Source of the DNA: Helochares maculicollis
Lineage: Eukaryota; Arthropoda; Insecta; Coleoptera; Hydrophilidae
Length of the DNA stretch: 47,208 nt
NCBI GenBank assembly: GCA_033557835.1
Contig: JAWQRO010000236.1
Span: 1 to 47,208, forward strand
Direction: 5' to 3'
In this document: positions 33,431-47,025 of the stretch, in pieces
How the letters are laid out: every line of letters begins with the position of its first letter
How positions within the stretch are numbered: position 1 is the first letter of the stretch
The notes under the pieces: model-generated
The model's input: the letters and a program-made list of their open reading frames with translations, nothing else
What the model was told of the DNA's origin: nothing
Databases searched by the model: none
Made by a program: the position numbers and the translations under genes

Positions 33431-34720
33431 CAAACGTTCTTATTATTCCAAGCTGAGCTTTCTTTTTTTACTACTTATGGAAAAGTTGCTTTTCGCGCCC
33501 CCAGCTTTGCGTCTTTTTTACGTTATTTTCAGAATTTCACTACTCTCCCAACAGTTCTTAATGGCCGTTCTAAGCTAGTTCAAGGTAAACTACCACTTGC
33601 GGTTATACAACCCATTTAAATGACTAACAATGAGCATCAGAACCGAATTTCGCTTATCTCGCTCCGGTCGATAGCAATCAACTTAAGCATCCAGCTACAC
33701 CAGACAATATTGACATTTTCCTTTCAATATCTTGACATTATTGCATCGCTACTTTTCTTTCAACTCCGGCTTTCTCCCGCCCCAGAAAAACATCCCCCAG
33801 TTATTGCCGGTTCTTTTTTTGCATTTTAATCAGTTTTGGATTCAATTGTTGGTGATTGATGCTCCTCCTTGTATCGAACACTTTCGATTGTAATTGAAAA
33901 ATGAAGGAAGGAGGATGAAATCAACCCTGAAATTTCGTAGGGAAGCTAAACGTGTACACTACAATATACGATTCTGCGTTTTCCATATTGACAAAGTATA
34001 GCAATTTTGTACTGCCGTTATTTGATGGAATTATATCCTCCTCTATCTATTTTAATCTCCATTTCATTTTACTGACGTTCTACAAAAATGTCGTTTTAGA
34101 ATAATCTAAGGTGCTATGATATCCATAAGCAAACTGTTTATTGCTTACAGTTGAATGGAATTGAATAGAGCTGTACAAAATAGAAAACTACGTTTATCGT
34201 TAACGGCTTATTTATACCACCCGCTAAATGCCATTGAAACTGCTACCTTCTTTGTTGTTTCTGTTTAGGACTAGATTGAAATCGTTTAATAATTGCAAAA
34301 CTAAATACTAGTGTCCTTCATCGCGACTTTGACGACCAAGGCCGTTGTTACAGAAATATATAATTTTTTAACTTATACAAAAGCATTTCAAAATGACGGT
34401 TAATTATAAGCAATACAAAACTATAAACCCATTACAAACTTAATAATGACGTAATTAGTGCTCTTTAAAAACGGAAACGGCTACTTAAGGGTTTATATTA
34501 AAAATTTCAACTCGTAACTCATAACGTTATTTTCCACCGTAGTTATTAACCGTAATTTTCTGTTTTATGCAGGTTTTACTACGCTTTTTTTATACTTTAT
34601 TTATTGCTCGTAATCATGTAATGAAACGCTAATAGGCTTCCCTGGCCCCCAAACAAAATTTTTTGATAGCCAATTTTACTTCCGGAAAGGAAAAAAATAT
34701 GGCGCAGAAATCAGCGTTTT
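33431..34720. other. Intergenic stretch without recognised features
   Basis: AT-rich with pyrimidine-rich stretches. Chance open frames of 60-70 codons only. Confidence 0.35.
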
Positions 34721-35130
34721 TTCTTCTTCAGTTTAAATAAGACAATTTGTAGGAGTGTTAAGTCTGATTCGGTGACTTTTCCCGAGAAAAGCCGATTTCC
34801 TTTTCCCCTAATGCCCTAATATAAAGGAGGCCGCATTATACATTTAAATTGGGGAGGAAAAGGATACGCAAGACCGCCCCTTGCCCCTTGACCTTGCATT
34901 AATGAACCGGCTGGGGGTTATTTTCGCCGTTCGGCCGTCTGGTAATCAGTCATATAAGGTACCTGCCGTGCCCCGGGATGCTAATCAGATCCCTAAGCGC
35001 TCTAAGTCCACCTCTTTCCCCATCCACGGCGGCCTCATCATCTCATATCTTGTGAATTATGGCCAATTCAAACCGTCTCATACACACAAGTTCATTAGCG
35101 CTGGCAATTAGAGCACTTCGTGCTTACATT
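34721..35130. promoter_or_regulatory. Candidate conserved enhancer
   Basis: The most GC-balanced island of the right half. It carries repeated TAATCAG words (GGTAATCAGTCATATAAGGT at 34950-34969, GCTAATCAGATCCC at 34980-34993), GGTACC, CCCCGGG and several TAAT/ATTA cores near 35090-35110. One frame is open for 76 codons (34881-35111) without a recognisable domain. Dense distinct words in an AT-rich desert suggest a homeodomain-responsive element; this is inference. Confidence 0.35.
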
Positions 35131-36400
35131 ATGCAGATTTTAGAATTATACGAAGAGAAAAGTTGATCGTTCAAAATCGTTTTTAATTGTATGTAGAGGA
35201 ATTGGTTTCAGGATAGAAGAGGTTGAAACATTGTATTACGTATTTGCATGTATTTCAGGTAGACTTTCATATCTAGTAATCCATATTTCTTGATAATTCC
35301 GTTGAAAGCGACTATAATTTTGTAACAAATATTCAACGTTATGAAATTTGGAGTAATGACTTTGTAACGGTTTAAATTTACAACATTTTAACAAGATGGC
35401 TTCAGTACATTTTGCATAGAGGCTAGCAGCTACTTTGCGATTGAGGCCTGGCGAGCACCTGATTTTACCCTATGACTATTTAGTTAATGAAACGAAAATA
35501 ATTTAATATTGACTTGATGTGGAACGACATGCGAAATGCATAAATTCTCGGAATACCTGATTTTGAAATTTACTTTCGTTAATAACTACCATTGTTGCAG
35601 AAATTTGTCATAAGATCAAATATCTCATCTATTTTTTGTAAAATATATACGGCCAATAGTTGGATCATTACATATTTCTCATACAAAATGTTGTATATAA
35701 ATGTGAGAAAAATCTCCAAAACGAAATTAAAGAGTAATACTTGACATTCAATAAATGAAAAGTATGTGCTGTGAATTAAGATGTAAAAGAGAACCATTTG
35801 GTAGGTATGAAATTAGTGTAGTTGTTTGCTGGCGAAAACTTTTTCCAAAGTAGACTAATAACATTTTAATTATGATATTTAGTATTAAATAAGTAAGACT
35901 CTTTATACATTTTCATGGTGATTGTTACGTGCACCTATGCCACAGCTATGTTAGTTAACAACAATAGCTTAGCAAGCAAGAAAACTTCTCAGACAACCGT
36001 TTGTTTACGTTAATGCGACACTAATTTGCTGGAACAGTAACAATTTTGATGAAACCGCCTGAGTAGTTGCATTAAGCAATGTTTACCATCTTGTGCATAA
36101 ATAAACAAACAAAGCCTTACCAACAACAAAAGCTCAAGCTTTCCACTACTCGTGTCTTTGTCTGCTCTCTAAGCCATTAAACGACGCGGGAAAACTAAAA
36201 CCCAGAAAGCATTTGCACTTAGTTTTAATATTGTCCATGATTCTAGTCAGTAAATGAGCATAAAAGAGAATATACAAAATCAAGAGTAGGATAAACCTAT
36301 CATCCTTAGCCATGTGAGAGGCAGTGGAAAGTCAATTTTGAAGGCAATCAAAAGGCGTTAGACCTCAAATATTCGGCCATCGCATTGCGTTACTTCCATT
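35131..36400. other. AT-rich intergenic stretch
   Basis: No gene, repeat or RNA recognised. Confidence 0.35.
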
Positions 36401-36620
36401 CAAGTTGGCACGAGGTAATTTATAAGAGCAATTTATATGCCCTAAGTAATAAGATAGCGGAGGTTACACAGTTCTTAATTACCTAAGGTATCAATAAATC
36501 ATCGGAAGGAAGTGTCATTGACGTCATATGTACGCGGATAATCTGCGCTTTACCAAGGAAGGCCGCCATCAATAACGCAGCTATCAATTAACTTAAACGT
36601 TTGCGATTTATTTTTCAGAT
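36401..36620. promoter_or_regulatory. Candidate regulatory patch with palindromic CRE
   Basis: TGACGTCA at 36519-36526 is the perfect cAMP-response-element palindrome bound by CREB/ATF-type bZIP factors. It sits in a patch that also contains GATAAG-like and GGAAGG words and ATCAATTAAC near 36584. Occupancy is unknown. Confidence 0.35.
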
Positions 36621-39600
36621 TTATCTTTTTTTCTCCCGCTTTATCTAAAGTGCGCTTTTGTTAGTTTGCCGGAAGTTTAACTATTTATCAAACCGAGCTT
36701 TGTCAACAAGATACCGTTAGTAAAGCTTTTCGGTTGTCTATCGTGATCCTCGTTTACTTCTGAAATATTTCTTCGAAACAAGTACACGACAAGTTTTTCC
36801 TTTGACCCCTGCCACATACATCTTCACTAAAAAAGTTTCCGTGCTGTGTAGTTTACACAGTTTAATTACATGATTTTTGGGCTGTTATTTTTCAATTTGT
36901 CACTATTTTTTAAAATAGAGTTTTTACATTTGACGATGAAATTAACATTGATGATGCTACAAAACGTTTAGTTCTTACTTATTATTATTTTCAATAGAGA
37001 TTCTTAGTTAAGTAATTGGTTTATTTAAATTCCGCAAATTTACGTGGCTTGCCCACTGTTGCTTCACTGTTACAAAGTTTCCTAAAGACTATTATAACTG
37101 TTGTTACGTTAATGTCTTATCAAAGAAGTAACCTCTTAAATCAATCGCTTACCTTTATATTCTTACCCAGCTATTTGCTGATAATCAAGGCAAATTTATT
37201 TTGACTTCAATTACATTCTAAAGTACGACATTCTCCAACATATTAAGCTTAATTCTTTGACAATTTTCCCGATTTCTTCTATTGCATCAGATAATCATAA
37301 AACATGTCCAACTGTGAGTTTAGAATAATTTGGAGAAAATCAACAAGGAGGGAAGTTTGTGAGAGACGTTCTGTTCAAATGAACGAGCAATTGCTTGTTC
37401 GAAAGACTTTTTTCCATACTTACATCTCAATCATATCTAATAATTGTCAGTATTTATGTATTCACACCGATATTATAGAGCAATTTAAATTTAAGAAATA
37501 CAAGTTTTTGGAAGTTCAACTAAGTCCAGAATAATTCATTCGAATTTTTAAAAAACGATGAATCACAAAGACTTCCGCCATTTATCACAACCATAGTTCC
37601 TATTTCTTCAGTTCATATAAATTGAATGGTCTTCTGATGTTTATAACCAAGCATTTTATTTTTACAGTTATAAAGACTACAGATCTAGTTTCAAACCCTC
37701 TTTTCAGATAAATTTTCTTAGATTTCAGACTACTAGTTTTAACAAAGAACTCAAATGTGAAACTATAATTCTTGAGAATCTGCGTTTCTACAAAAGCATT
37801 GCATTACACCTTAATAAGTTGCATTTTTCAAAATATACCCAAAACTTCTTTGATAATAAAGGAATTTGATTATGTAATGCGGTTTTAAATACTTAAATAA
37901 AAATTGTTTTCTACAAATTGCTTCCTTATCCATCATTTCCACCTATGTACTGTCCACATTTTCGATGTTTTTGCAATATAATACGGTGTCATTTTAAAAA
38001 TTCTGGATGATGGTGTTTTTGATAGATTACATGTTAAAGAATTTCTGGTTCTTTATGTAGTTTTAATCAAAGAAAAAAACGCGTAGGTTGAGTTCTGTAT
38101 CTATATTTTTTATGCAACAATCACTACAACGTTAGCTAAACCGACTCTTAAGCAAAAAACTGTTTTTAAGTTCAATGATAATATAATCTTCATTTCTGAA
38201 AGATTGAATCAAGACCATAAAATGCCAGTTAGATTATTTTATATTAATGTTGCTTTTGTTTATTAATCTTCTTACACATAAAACATATTTTTGGCAGTGT
38301 CACCAATTCAAACACGCATTAAGATAATTATTTAAAAACGACTCTCTTAAATCATTTTGATTTTGTATAATTTGGCCTGGGAATCCGCTGTTGAGACATG
38401 ACTAAGCAAGTATTTAAATTCAATTTAATTTTTAGATGATCAAAAACATTGACTTTTTTAATTAAAGCCTTAATTATCTCAAGATGATGAGATTTTATTA
38501 ACCTTTACAGGATAATTGAAACAAAATCATATTACTTTTCACGAAATCAAGAAAATACGTTAAAAATAAATTCACTTGCCTGTCACTAGGATTTACAACT
38601 ACTGCACAATTTTATTCAAATTAGTCTAGAAAACAGGTTCTCGAAAACTTATTTTACGATATATGGTATTCAAGTTTTGAGAACTTTTAAAAAGATATTA
38701 AGCTACATATTTGGTACTTGGGCTACACAGAGGCTACTCAGAGCTTCTTATTTAGCTTATAGTTTAATGGATTCTTTCTGATAGAGCCCAGTAATAACTC
38801 TTGCAACTGCTAAGAGTAGATTTTCGACACCCACATAGCTTAAATTAAAATATATTTTAAATTTTAACGAAGTGTTTTCGCAGAAACGAAAAATGGGATC
38901 TTTATACTCCTGATGTTTTCTATTTTGTCTGATTTGGATGCAGAGGTTATATAAAAAAATTGGTGCAATTATACCTTATACGCTTATTTTAATATTGATT
39001 TTAAAGCAGTTATTGAATAAAACGAAATATCAATGATCATGTGTTTAATGATAGTTTAGACCAATGTATATATTTGAGTAATAAAATTTGTCTATAATTT
39101 AATTGTATACAAAGTTTTATTCGTAATCTTACAAGTTCTTTCGTCTGAAAATAATACATTGTTTTTATGAAAAGTAGCAGTTGAAATCATAGAGAAAATA
39201 AACATAATTCTGATTTTAAGTCTGAAATGATTTCATCAAGACTTTTGAGTTGAAAATATGATGGAATGTATGACAACTGCATACTGTTTCGTCTTGTTAT
39301 TCGTTTTGCCATGAACATTTAATTTTATAATTTTAATCTCCTCCTTGGCCCACCTCTTAAGATTTATAATCCGAAGGCTAATGGAGCCAATAGGAATAAA
39401 TGGAAAGCTGTGTGGGAAACGGAAAAGCCAAGTCGAGAGCGCAGAGTATCAGAATAACCTGTAAGAAACTACAGGAAATAAACTGACGGAAGGAAACAGG
39501 AAGATGTGAACGTGAGATTGTTGTTTGCTTATTACAATAACAACGACACCCACTTTCGCGATGTTCCTCTCTGCTCCCAGCTCCTTCAATGGGGGTTCTA

Positions 39601-42109
39601 CTTTATAAATTTCAGTTTCCACCAGTTATAAGATGCTTTGAATTGCGTGTCGAATAATAAACAAAGATTATTTACTTTTTGTGTCGGCGAGGGAGCCACT
39701 TTGTTTGCGTTTTTATTCAGGTTTGTTTGAATTGATTTTGTATAGGCAAGCAAAATATTTCAATTTGAAAAACCAACAGCAATTATGTACAGAGTTTTTT
39801 CGGCATTACGGACACGTGATGGTGTCGTTCTTCGGTTTTCGGTCGGCGAGTGTATTGTTCAGGACATGATTGACGGCATGATGAGCCGATAACGTAAAGT
39901 TGGATGCGGACATAAATCTAATGATGTCCAAACAGTTTTCCGTGTTTTCCACCGATATATCTCTATTATGTATTTGGATTGCAAAATTTATTGAATCATA
40001 TAAAACAGAAATTGCTATTCAAATTTAGGAATTTTCGACTGTCGATGAAATATGTATGAAGCATTGTTAGTGCGGGATTGTTCGCTGGACGCGGCCTTTC
40101 CACCAATAATCGGGGCCCATCAATCATCCAGAACGTGATGACAAACAGCTGATCGGGGAAGATGTGGCTATTTTTATAATTTTCGAATTTCGTTTCGAAG
40201 GCATTCTTATTACCTTTTTTTGTTTAAGGGGAAACCTTAAGTGATGGCCTTAAATGAATGAGTGCGGATTTTAAAAGCTGCGTTGAAAATTCGAGCCTGG
40301 TTATCCTATGGCGTTGTGCTTAACCGTTTGCACACTAAACATAGACAGTGAGGCTTCTGCGTCTGCTAACACACAAGACGGTCATCTGATACGATGGAAA
40401 CGCCGATTCTCTCCGAGCGCTAAATATGGTTCCGTGCATCTTGGCGTGGGGAGGATGGCTTTCTGCCAGGAATGTCCATTCAAATATCAAAGATCGAACT
40501 AATTTTGAAAACCGAAAGTCACCGCTGCAATACGTCATCGCAATTGATAAGAATACAAAAACTACGTATAATAAGCATGTGGACATCCTTTCTAGATCAA
40601 GCACATCGTTTTTCTTGGAAGGATTCGAAAGACATCGCTAGACATAGTTAAGGATGCAACTCGCGTAAGTCGATTTTTAAACCGCATGCGGGTGACTTTT
40701 TCGTTTTACTCAAGCCTTTTTGGTGTTGTGGGGGCCATATTCTTTTTGTTGAGGGCTTCGTTTTGTCGAGGGCTTATACGTTATGCAAAAGCCTTGTACA
40801 TTTTGCAAAACAGTTGTTCATTTTACTCTACCAACAACACAAAGGAATATTGTTCTAAAATATTCATATTTGGTGGTCTGGTTTTCTCTCGAGACGTTGA
40901 GTAATCCCCAAATTGATATAGAATAATGACGCAGGGATTTAATGAACAGTAAGGCACACTTACAGACAGAGTCGTTTTTCCTTGCGCCTCCAATCACATC
41001 CCGAGAATTGATTGGCCCAATTACTATAGAGGCATACTCATCACGCTACAAGCGGCAACTTAATCGCTATTTCAAATTTCAACGTCAATTTGTCGATCTT
41101 TCCCCGATGCTGTGTCTTATTTGCAGATTTGCAATTTTCTTTTCCTTAGGTCTTATCTTAGGTCTTACTATTTTACAGTACATATATATAATTATTTGCG
41201 AATATTATACAACTATAAAAGCCCTCAAACAAATAACTGACTTAGGTTTATATTCACCTAAAATGACTTACAAAACCTTAAATCAGAAGTCGGTTTATCT
41301 CTTCAATAGTTACGTATATACTATATATATATATACACAATAAGTGTAAGATGTTTTTTTATCAAATTGAAAACTTTATTTAAATAAAGCGGTCCGACAC
41401 TATCTGCAGTAGTAGAGTAATAGAAAATAGCTTGGTCGTGAGTGATTAGAACAAGCACTGGTTAGTGAATACGGTGGATACGTCAAAACTTACATTTTGA
41501 GTGCACAATGGGAGCAATCGTTATGCTCAAGAATTGCCATGCTGTATCCTTCCCGTATTGTTGTCCTTCATATTTAGCTCAAACGCAACAAATTAACATT
41601 TTTTGTAAATATTTGCTTGACGTGACTCATTATAAAAGACACCAATACATAATAATTTTAAGTCCTGCAGCTGCAGTTTTTTATAGAATAATTCAATAAA
41701 AATTCATCAAAAAAGGGTTTTGTTGGTACAAAATTCGCCATGGGGTGTAGAAGTGATGTAAAAACAGTTAATTACACTATTATTATTATTCAAACTAAAC
41801 CGATAATATTACTATACAGATGTATCTATTCGATAATATTAGTCTTTCTAAATGAACGAAAAAATACAAAAACCATTTCATAATATAACTATGCATACTT
41901 ATTCACACACCTGATAAAAAACTTACAAAAATTCAATTCGTAATAGCTTCAGAGTATTTTGTTGTATTGACTACTAGTTTAGTTAAAAATTCAGAAGTTT
42001 CGAAGTTACAATAGATAAGTCTACGTCGTGCAGATAGATCAATAATAGATTCCAATAAATTCAGAAGAATTATTTATTTTAATACAAGTTTCATTCTTTT
42101 TAACATTTA
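36621..42109. other. Long AT-rich region; balanced patches near 39.3-39.9 and 40.1-40.65 kb
   Basis: No gene recognised. The patch 40080-40640 has CpG words, GGGGCCC (about 40111-40117) and CAGCTG (40146-40151, an E-box of the type bound by myogenic bHLH proteins). An open frame at 40942-41343 (133 codons) predicts one hydrophobic helix (FFSLGLILGLTILQYIYIII) but no family; its 3' end is a TA-rich simple run, and I judge it chance. Confidence 0.35.
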
Positions 42110-42510
42110 ATCAACTCAGTTATTATTATGTAAGTATTACCACTGGTTCGAAATTTGTAATTATCCTCCATATCAATCTTGTAATAGTTCAATTGATTAG
42201 TATAACGCAATAATTTAACACATTCTTAAATAAACAAATCGCCAAGCAAACTTATAGGTTTTGCCTTGTATAACAGATGTTGCATGCTCTATGATGATAA
42301 CAATTTAACGGAGCTTATTATAGATGCGACAAAGTCCTCAATGGCAACAGCAAGACTTGCCAACCGGCAAAGAACGAATGCGCCAATAAGTAAATTGTTA
42401 ATCCTACTGGAAACTAATTTTCGGCGATGTAACATTTAGTAGCAAGGGGATCAAAACTTACTTAGCTCAATTAAAACTATTTATAATAATTCAACTTTAG
42501 GATTGTTTTC
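42110..42510 (+). repeat. Dispersed repeat R1, right copy
   Basis: Partner of 8500-8880, same orientation, about 33.6 kb apart. The best-kept core is ACATTCTTAAATAAACAAAT (from 42221) to GGGGATCAAAAC (about 42460), including ACTTGCCAACCGGCAAAGAA (42354-42373). Similarity thins out on both sides, so the true element ends are not fixed. Confidence 0.75.
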
Positions 42511-43064
42511 AAGAACGTTGTTTCTGTTGTCTGTCTTTGTTGGTTTCTGCATCATCTTCTCACACTGCAATTGTTTTTCTAAGCTATTTTTCACAAATTC
42601 AACTCAATTTGTTCCACAACAGCTCTATTAACTAGACTTAAAAAATGGAAATATCGTTGTTAGAAATGTAATTGGAATAAATTGAGAGCGATAATTGTGC
42701 ATTGATGTTTTATTTAAAAAGTGCTACTACTTTTTGGTCACAATAGTACCTACGTTTGAGAATTAAAAATTGAAATGATGACGCAACATGAATTTTTAAT
42801 TAAAAATATGTAAAGTATCCAAGCCAATATTAATATCAAATAATAAATAAAATCATAGATTACTTTCAGTAACGCAATCTGAAGAACTTATCTCTTGCCG
42901 AGATTTAAATCAAAAATATCATCAATAAGTTTTTGAATTAAAAATTCAAACTTCAATCGCAAAAGTATCGGAGGTATGATCTATAAATAGACACCAGTAG
43001 CTGGATATCATGGACAATATTTATCTAGAAACATTCAATTTGCTTTTTGTAATTAGAATTGCCT
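42511..43064. other. AT-rich spacer
   Basis: No feature recognised. Confidence 0.35.
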
Positions 43065-43091
43065 TATATATATATATATATATATATATAT
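43065..43091. repeat. (TA)n microsatellite
   Basis: Uninterrupted TA dinucleotides, about 13 units. Confidence 0.9.
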
Positions 43092-43831
43092 CTTTGCATT
43101 AACAATGAAATACCTCTCAAACGAAATATCATACATCAATAAATAATTACTGTAGAATCTAAAGTAATTATGTCTCTTTACAATTCATTCACGTTTCTAC
43201 CGTCTATAGGTACATTTTTCTTACGCTTAAAGTCTCTATTTTTTCATGCAAGTAGTGCAGTTCATCAGTGTGCTTATCATGGCCAGCACGAGCTTACTTC
43301 GTCTAAACTTCCAGGATTGTAGACTTTATCCTTCTCTTTGTCTCACTTCATTTTCCAGCCCCCTTTCTCGGGTCGTTTTACAACAAAAGGACAAAAGTAC
43401 CTGCAGGTTTTCGAGTGCAATTTTCCTCTGCCTGTCTGTCTGTCGCTTAAGATGTACTCTTCATTTGTTACCTTACGAAATTTTCGGTTAAGGCTTTTTA
43501 ATTTGCAATTCATCACGTTCATTACGCCCTTGCGCGTTAAAAACTTTTTATTCATTAGGAAAGTTGCGACGACATTCTACGCTATAAATCAACTTTACCC
43601 TGGTCGGTTGATATAATTAAAATTTTATTTTAATTTTTCATAAAGAGGCTTACTTTGCCATAGCAATGCGAATACTTGCCCCAAATTTACACAAATCGTT
43701 AAGATCGTAAAAATAATGGTTTCATCAGTTCGTGCGTATATAATTTCGTCCATTACGCTTTTTAAATGAGATAGCATTTATTTTTAGAAGTGGAACTTAT
43801 TTTTAGAGGCTACGCTTTAAATTTAGCTTTG

Positions 43832-43833
<2 letters not shown>

Positions 43834-43863
<30 letters not shown>
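43834..43863. repeat. (TC)n microsatellite
   Basis: Uninterrupted TC dinucleotides, about 15 units. It is the reverse-complement type of the GA tract at 11.96 kb. An open frame on the - strand runs through it and is an artefact. Confidence 0.9.
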
Positions 43864-43865
<2 letters not shown>

Positions 43866-46800
43866 ACTCCTTTTCACACAATATGAGCCGCATAAAGAAT
43901 GCAATCTATTCTTGTAGATCATGGATGTAATTTTTACTGGTCGCCATTGATCTCTGCCAAATTGCTGCAGAGAAACAGTATCCTTCCGACGATATTGATT
44001 TAAATATCGGGATTTGGCCGAAGGATTTCCAGTTTTGCTGACACGCGTTGCTGATTCATCTCTGATGGCCGCAATAAACATTTGGAGGGCTTGAGCAGGA
44101 AATTGTGTTTCTTAAAATATGGAAGGCTGCAGTTTGGCAAGTGAGGAAAGTGCAAATAAGTGGAATAAGAAATAGATAAAGAGTTTTTCGGTTTTCGCTG
44201 ACTACGTTGTTTTTTTTAACGCGTACAATAAGTTTCGTAGTGAAAAATAAATATCTTTAGGCGATAACTATAATTTACGAACTTAAATAAGTGGAAACGA
44301 TAAAAGGAAAAACAGGACAAAATGGTTAAGACGATAAAAAGTAAAAAACGACAAAGAGAAATAAAATCGAAAGAGGGTTTGAGGATTAGAGTAACAAAAG
44401 CCATTGTTTTCGAAGTAACACCTTTTCTAATTGGTTTTCAATGAATACCAGCTCGTCGGTACACCAGTGAAAACACATTACTCCAATTTAAAGCAAAAGA
44501 ACCCGCCGGAAAGCTTTTAGAGCTTTCCGTCCTTGGACAGCGCAGCACTATTCTGCGGCAAAAGCACCAGGACTGACGCTGGCTACGATAGCGAGACTGG
44601 TGGAAATCCTTTCTTTTATCTCCCTTTTGATGTAGAAGCAGCTTTGTAAGATGCAAATAAATAAACAGCTTTAGTAAGAGTAAACCGATTGAAATGGTTG
44701 CCGGTCGCGTATTTCTGCAAACACAACTTTCAAACTATCTATCTTCTTCTAACTCTCCCTTTATTGGTTGGTTGTTAGAGAAAGGACGTCCAAGAACCAG
44801 AATTAGGCGTAAAGCGATTTTCGTTTTATGTCATTGAACTAACGCTCTATTTGCAATACATATTTTCGTCCGCATGCTTGTTTTGTTTGATGATACTTTT
44901 GTTCTACGTAGTAGTTTTGTAGTGCCTCAAAATGTACATTTATTACAATTCTAGTTCTTTCCATGACACGATAGTTTCATGAACACTATATGCTGTAGTT
45001 TGTTTTGAATCTAGAAAGATTTTTGACACTACAAATAAAAATATTACCAATAATTATATAATGAATTAAAAAAAAACTGTTTCTCGTCGTCGATGAAATG
45101 TGTTTATTCTAACCTAACAATTCTTTGATGGTAATAATTATCTTTTAAATTAGTAATTATTGAAATTTCTATGGGCAATAATAGAGCAAAGCAAGAAAAT
45201 TTAAAATGCTGAATTTGGTTGTAATACATAATTCTTGCAGGTGTTTCTTTGCATCTTACCATCAGTAAAGCCAAATCGTTCAAGAATAGTTGCGCAGTCA
45301 CACTCTCAGCATTACTTTAATGTAACAATAGTAACATGATAGTCCTATTGAGACTGGAGACCAGTTACTTTAAAGGAGCGGTGGTTTAAATTTCGAATTA
45401 AATCTGGCCAAAAGTGAAGCCCTAGGCAGTCTTTCAGATGCCTGAAGTAATACCGAGGGCTATTGCGGAAGTTTATTCAACCCAATGCAGCAATTATTAT
45501 CTCGAGGAAAGACAGTTTCTGAATTTACAGTCTCCAAAGACTCAGATACATGCTAACAATTTCCTTCTAAGATACATGTACTGGTATTTACGACGTATGT
45601 ACGTGCATTCAACCCTAGGAGATGAACGGAGCACAATTATGTAGTTAATTGAAAGGGATAGTACAGTAAAATACATATCAATGTTTGTATTTGCTAATTT
45701 ACTATATATAAATTTGTTATTTGAATAATGACTACGTTTTTCTATTCATATACAAAATGACCAATGTAAGTAAATCCAAACCTCAAATTTTACGAAGAAA
45801 TTATTGTTATATTCTAAATATCTTTTAATGAGTAAGTTGTGTGCGCAAAGCCTTGTTTGTACAATCCACGTTGTTTAAGACTCATAATTATAAAATTAAT
45901 CATCTGTGCTTTTATTTGAATTTTCTTGTTGCGAAAAATGCAATTGTAATTTTATAGATAAGAAATAGAGGCCGGTCGTTATGTGAAAGTAGAACTTGTT
46001 GCAATGTAGTAAATATTTAAGAAACATCGACTGGCATAGGTTCATTTCTGGGATGGTGCAGAAAAAGAAATCGCACTCACAAAAGATTTATTGGTAAAAT
46101 GAAAATAACATTGAATGCAGTCTTATTTCTCCCTGAAGCATTGAATTGAGAATTAAAAACAAAATGCATAAACTTGATAAATTGTCTATTTCTTTGTTTT
46201 ACTCCATATAAAATTTGTCGTAAAAATTTTTGTTTGTCGTTAATAAACAGAGCGAAGAAAATCAAATATTTTTTCCTGAAAATGGTTGTATACAAATTTG
46301 TACAACTTTATGAATATTCGTGTGGTGAAATTATAAAATTTGAATTTTATAATGGTGGTAATATATATATTTTTCTAATACAGTTTGTTTATTTCACTAG
46401 GTTATTGGTATAATAATTCAATTTCGTTAGCGCAATGATTGACTTGATGTTTGCAATTTAAGCACCAGCCATAGATATTGAAAAATATCATAGATAAATA
46501 TTCAGAAACTCATTATTTCGTTTTCCTTTGAATATCTATTTATGATTCTACTCTGGCTATATCCTTAAAAAGGGATTGCATTAGGCGTAGGCACGAATCC
46601 ATTTGTTTCAGCAGCAAAAGATATCTCGAAAGTAATTTAAAAATATGCCGACTCAAAGTCGAAAATAGATAAGTAGTCCTTTTGAAAACAACTGTTTGTT
46701 TTTATGTGGGTTGCACATAAGAGAGATCATTACCTACCTGGGCGTTCCTTTTTTACCTCTATTTCACTGACTGCAGTACAAATATTTAAGTAAGGCTCAC

Positions 46801-47025
46801 CAACGTTTACTTTAAGTTTGAGCTCATTGAACAAGTAAGCATGAATCGCTTCAATTTGCAAAGATTTAAATAGCTAAAGTATTTCTTCATTTGAAGATTT
46901 AACCTCGTAATTATCTATTATACAGAGGTTTATGAAACAAAAATCAATCATGATATTTAAGTATTAAAAAAAGGGCGAAAAAACGAAAGTATCGCTGATC
47001 ATTTTTCGTTCTTAATTTCTTGTTA
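43864..47025. other. Intergenic region up to the right-edge mariner
   Basis: AT-rich overall, with a more balanced segment at 44400-44800. The open frame 45438-45644 has no recognisable domain. No RNA gene or transposon end was found before 47026. Confidence 0.35.

Noticed and set aside
40942..41343. 133-codon open frame with one hydrophobic helix
   Set aside because: No family resemblance, no flanking splice or promoter evidence, and it ends in a TA-rich simple run.
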